This document shows positions 62,577 to 64,000 of a DNA stretch of 64,000 nt, piece after piece (position 1 is the stretch's first letter; the number at the start of each line of letters is the position of its first letter). The DNA comes from Synechococcus sp. BO 8801 (GTDB lineage Bacteria > Cyanobacteriota > Cyanobacteriia > PCC-6307 > Cyanobiaceae): contig NZ_NQKY01000001.1 of assembly GCF_002252675.1 (NCBI RefSeq), positions 248,638 to 312,637 of the forward strand, given 5' to 3'. A program made the translations under genes and the position numbers. The notes under the pieces are model-generated. The model saw only the letters and a list, made by a program, of their open reading frames with translations, did not search any database and was not told where the DNA came from.

Positions 62577-63230
62577 CTACGGCGTCGGTTTTTCCGCCAC
62601 CACGGCGAAGAAGGGATCCCCCTGACCCCCCAGCCAGCCCATGGGACCCTCGACCCGGGTCGGCTCGGCGATCAGCTGCGGCGCCGGCCAGCCCTGGGCC
62701 TGCAGCACCCGGCTCACGTAGGCCAGGTGATCCCGGTCGCTGCCGTCGGTCCAGACCTGGGGGGCCTTCTGGAAGAACATCCGGTTCGAGAAGGCCACGA
62801 TCACCTGGCCGCCGGGGCGCACCACCCGCAGCAGCTCGGCCGCCACCGGCTCGGGCCGCTGCAGGTACTGCCAGCCCGCCACCATCAGCACCGCATCCAC
62901 GCTGGCATCCGCCAGGGGCAGGCGCTGGTCCTGGTTGAGGTTCTGCAGCCAGTGGCGATCGAGGCGGGGATTTGCGGCCAGCTCGGCCCCGTTGAGGCCA
63001 TGGCCGATCACCTCTTCATAGGTGATGTCCTCCGGCAGGTGACTCACCCAGCTGCTCATCAGATCCAGCACCACCGCGCAGGGGGGGATCCGCTCCCGGT
63101 AGAGCGCCGTCAGCCGACGGCGGAAGGCCCCGTCGAGGTGCTGCACGAAGCGGGGTTCGGCATAGAAGAGGGTGTCATCGGAGCTGTCCAGCTTGCGCCG
63201 CTCCGCCTCGTTCAGCACCAACACCGCCAT
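62577..63230 (-). CDS. SAM-dependent methyltransferase
   Basis: The 217-residue protein has the Rossmann pattern of class I methyltransferases. A degenerate motif I lies around CAVVLDLMSSWVSHLPED, then GHGLNGAELAANPRLDRHWL, DQRLPLADASVDAVLMVAGW (motif IV) and LRVVRPGGQVIVAFSNRMFF (motif V/VI). Motif I reads DLMSSWVSH in place of the usual glycine-rich loop, which is a feature of this particular cyanobacterial/plant group. The substrate is unknown. The ATG at 63230 was chosen. It is divergent from the VOC-family gene. Confidence 0.85.
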   Translation of the reverse strand: MAVLVLNEAERRKLDSSDDTLFYAEPRFVQHLDGAFRRRLTALYRERIPPCAVVLDLMSSWVSHLPEDITYEEVIGHGLNGAELAANPRLDRHWLQNLNQDQRLPLADASVDAVLMVAGWQYLQRPEPVAAELLRVVRPGGQVIVAFSNRMFFQKAPQVWTDGSDRDHLAYVSRVLQAQGWPAPQLIAEPTRVEGPMGWLGGQGDPFFAVVAEKPTP

Positions 63231-63284
63231 GGCCACCGCGAATCCGTTCTGCTGCCATGGTGGCGAGCCACGGCTGCTTCCGTC

Positions 63285-63692
63285 ATGACGCCCCCCGCCC
63301 CGGCGCCTCCCGTCCCGGCGCCCTTCCTGGTGCTGGCCGCCGATTACCCCGAGCGGCTGGCCGCCTTCTACGGCGCCCTGCTGGGGACGGACCCGCTGCA
63401 GGGATCCAGCCCCAGCCACTGGCGCCTCCTGGGCCCGGGGGATCGCCGGTTGGAGATCTACGCCCCCTCCCGGCGGCGTCCCCGCCCCCGGGGCGAGGGC
63501 CGGCTGGCCCTGTGTTTCTCGCGCCCCGCGGGGGAGGCGCCCCCCCTGCAGGTGCTCCACGACTGGCTCGCCGTGGTGCTGGCCCTGGGGGCGGTGGCGG
63601 TGGAGCCGGCGCGACAGGAACCGTTCGGAGCCGAGGCCTGGCTGGCCGATCCGGAGGACAACCGTCTGCTGCTGCTGGTCAGCGGCGGCTGA
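63285..63692 (+). CDS. VOC (glyoxalase-fold) family protein
   Basis: The 135-residue protein has the bleomycin/glyoxalase fold pattern: PFLVLAADYPERLAAFYGAL, LGTDPLQGSSPSHWRLLGPG, WLADPEDNRLLLLVSGG. The DPEDNRLLLL ending is diagnostic of the second half-barrel. Metal ligands are poorly conserved at the front, so it may not be a glyoxalase. The ATG at 63285 was used. The last 14 bp overlap the end of the convergent kinase gene. Confidence 0.8.
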   Translation: MTPPAPAPPVPAPFLVLAADYPERLAAFYGALLGTDPLQGSSPSHWRLLGPGDRRLEIYAPSRRRPRPRGEGRLALCFSRPAGEAPPLQVLHDWLAVVLALGAVAVEPARQEPFGAEAWLADPEDNRLLLLVSGG

Positions 63693-64000
63693 GCCGCAGC
63701 TGGCTGGCGTAGGGCCCGCGGCCATCGAGGCAGGCGGCGCCGCAGTGGGCGCCCAGGCTGATCGCTTGCCGCAGATCCCAGCCGGCGGCCAGGGCGGTGG
63801 TGACGCCGGCGGCGAAGCTGTCGCCGGCGCCGTAGGCATCCCGCACGGAACCGGGGCGCTGCACGGCGGCGTAGCGGCCGCCGGGAACCAGCACCCCGCC
63901 CCGCTCGGCCTCGGTGCCGATGCGCAGCCGGGGCAGCGGATCGAGATCCTCGGGCCGGTAGGCCTCGCCGGGATCGGCGGCGCTGCCGATCAGGGCGTCG
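63679..64000 (-). CDS. PfkB-family carbohydrate kinase (partial, N-terminus beyond window)
   Basis: Read from the window edge, the frame gives DALIGSAADPGEAYRPEDLD, LRIGTEAERGGVLVPGGRYA, then the anion-hole signature DAYGAGDSFAAGVTTALA. That is the PfkB motif 2, with catalytic Asp in GAGDSF. The C-terminus is AHCGAACLDGRGPYASQLRL. Such kinases phosphorylate sugars or nucleosides; the substrate cannot be told from this end. The gene overlaps the 3' end of the VOC gene by 14 bp, tail to tail. About 107 residues are visible. Confidence 0.88.
   Translation of the reverse strand, partial: DALIGSAADPGEAYRPEDLDPLPRLRIGTEAERGGVLVPGGRYAAVQRPGSVRDAYGAGDSFAAGVTTALAAGWDLRQAISLGAHCGAACLDGRGPYASQLRLSRR

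Overview
The window is a GC-rich stretch from a unicellular alpha-type cyanobacterium of the Synechococcus/Cyanobium kind. The assignment rests on lineage markers read in the sequence: PsbY, a one-helix high-light-inducible protein, Ycf54 (chlorophyll cyclase factor), CrtH carotene isomerase, an SLH-OprB type iron/solute porin, DUF6761 and DUF2973 small proteins, and a tRNA-Lys(UUU) without encoded CCA. Genes are tightly packed, with many ATGA/GTGA stop-start overlaps. Because of the strong GC bias, long spurious reading frames run antisense to nearly every real gene; these were left out.

Layout. 1-3.6 kb: end of an unknown gene, small unknown genes, a DEAD-box RNA helicase, a mannose-6-phosphate isomerase type cupin, and a gene-free block with a dense run of hairpins (about 3434-3627). 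3.6-13.1 kb, minus strand: a metallophosphatase followed by recC-recB-recD, translationally coupled. 13.2-18.1 kb: housekeeping genes (ycf54, pdxJ, plsC, bolA-grxD) and an OmpR-type regulator with a degenerate receiver. 18.1-25.1 kb: unknown membrane genes, a nitrilase-superfamily amidase coupled to crtH, psbY coupled to trmFO, a gamma-carbonic-anhydrase-like protein, tRNA-Lys with a RelBE-type toxin-antitoxin pair beside it, and a LuxR-type response regulator.

25.1-32.2 kb and 41.2-43.8 kb look like a metal-handling zone. A near-perfect Fur box lies between a porin and a divergent imelysin lipoprotein plus di-heme (DUF1111) oxidoreductase pair. Next to it is a DUF305 / DUF302 / DUF305 / MerR set. 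The same MerR-type operator-promoter (TTGACTCTCC, then GGGGAG, then CCATACGGT) precedes one DUF305 gene and, 11 kb away, the CopA-type P1B ATPase and its cupredoxin partner; a related inverted repeat precedes merR itself. This reads as one dispersed copper regulon.

32.6-39.0 kb is an unbroken seven-gene plus-strand operon with overlaps or gaps of 18 bp or less: GH13 glucan enzyme, N-formylglutamate amidohydrolase, transglutaminase, Anbu proteasome-like peptidase, alpha/beta hydrolase, GT2 glycosyltransferase and a CrtO-like (glycosyl-carotenoid) acyltransferase. A GH3 glycosidase faces it. 44.0-57.6 kb is a surface region: a secreted YcgJ-like protein behind two tandem GTGATCAC sites, a small membrane protein, a 3436-residue cadherin-like adhesin with six near-identical 109-residue repeats and a C-terminal von Willebrand A domain, and a divergent outer-membrane beta-barrel protein. 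57.6-64 kb: DoxX, a photolyase/cryptochrome with a 36-residue membrane protein in front of it, an intrinsic terminator without an obvious gene, an Hli protein, a DUF2973 protein behind a possible RpaB (HLR1) site, an FMN-binding oxidase family protein, a methyltransferase, a glyoxalase-fold protein and a truncated PfkB sugar kinase at the window edge.

The most novel-looking items are the seven-gene Anbu/glyco-carotenoid operon, the dispersed MerR operator copies, the hairpin-rich block at 3.5 kb and the orphan terminator at 60.17 kb. All calls come from reading the sequence by eye; no database search was possible.
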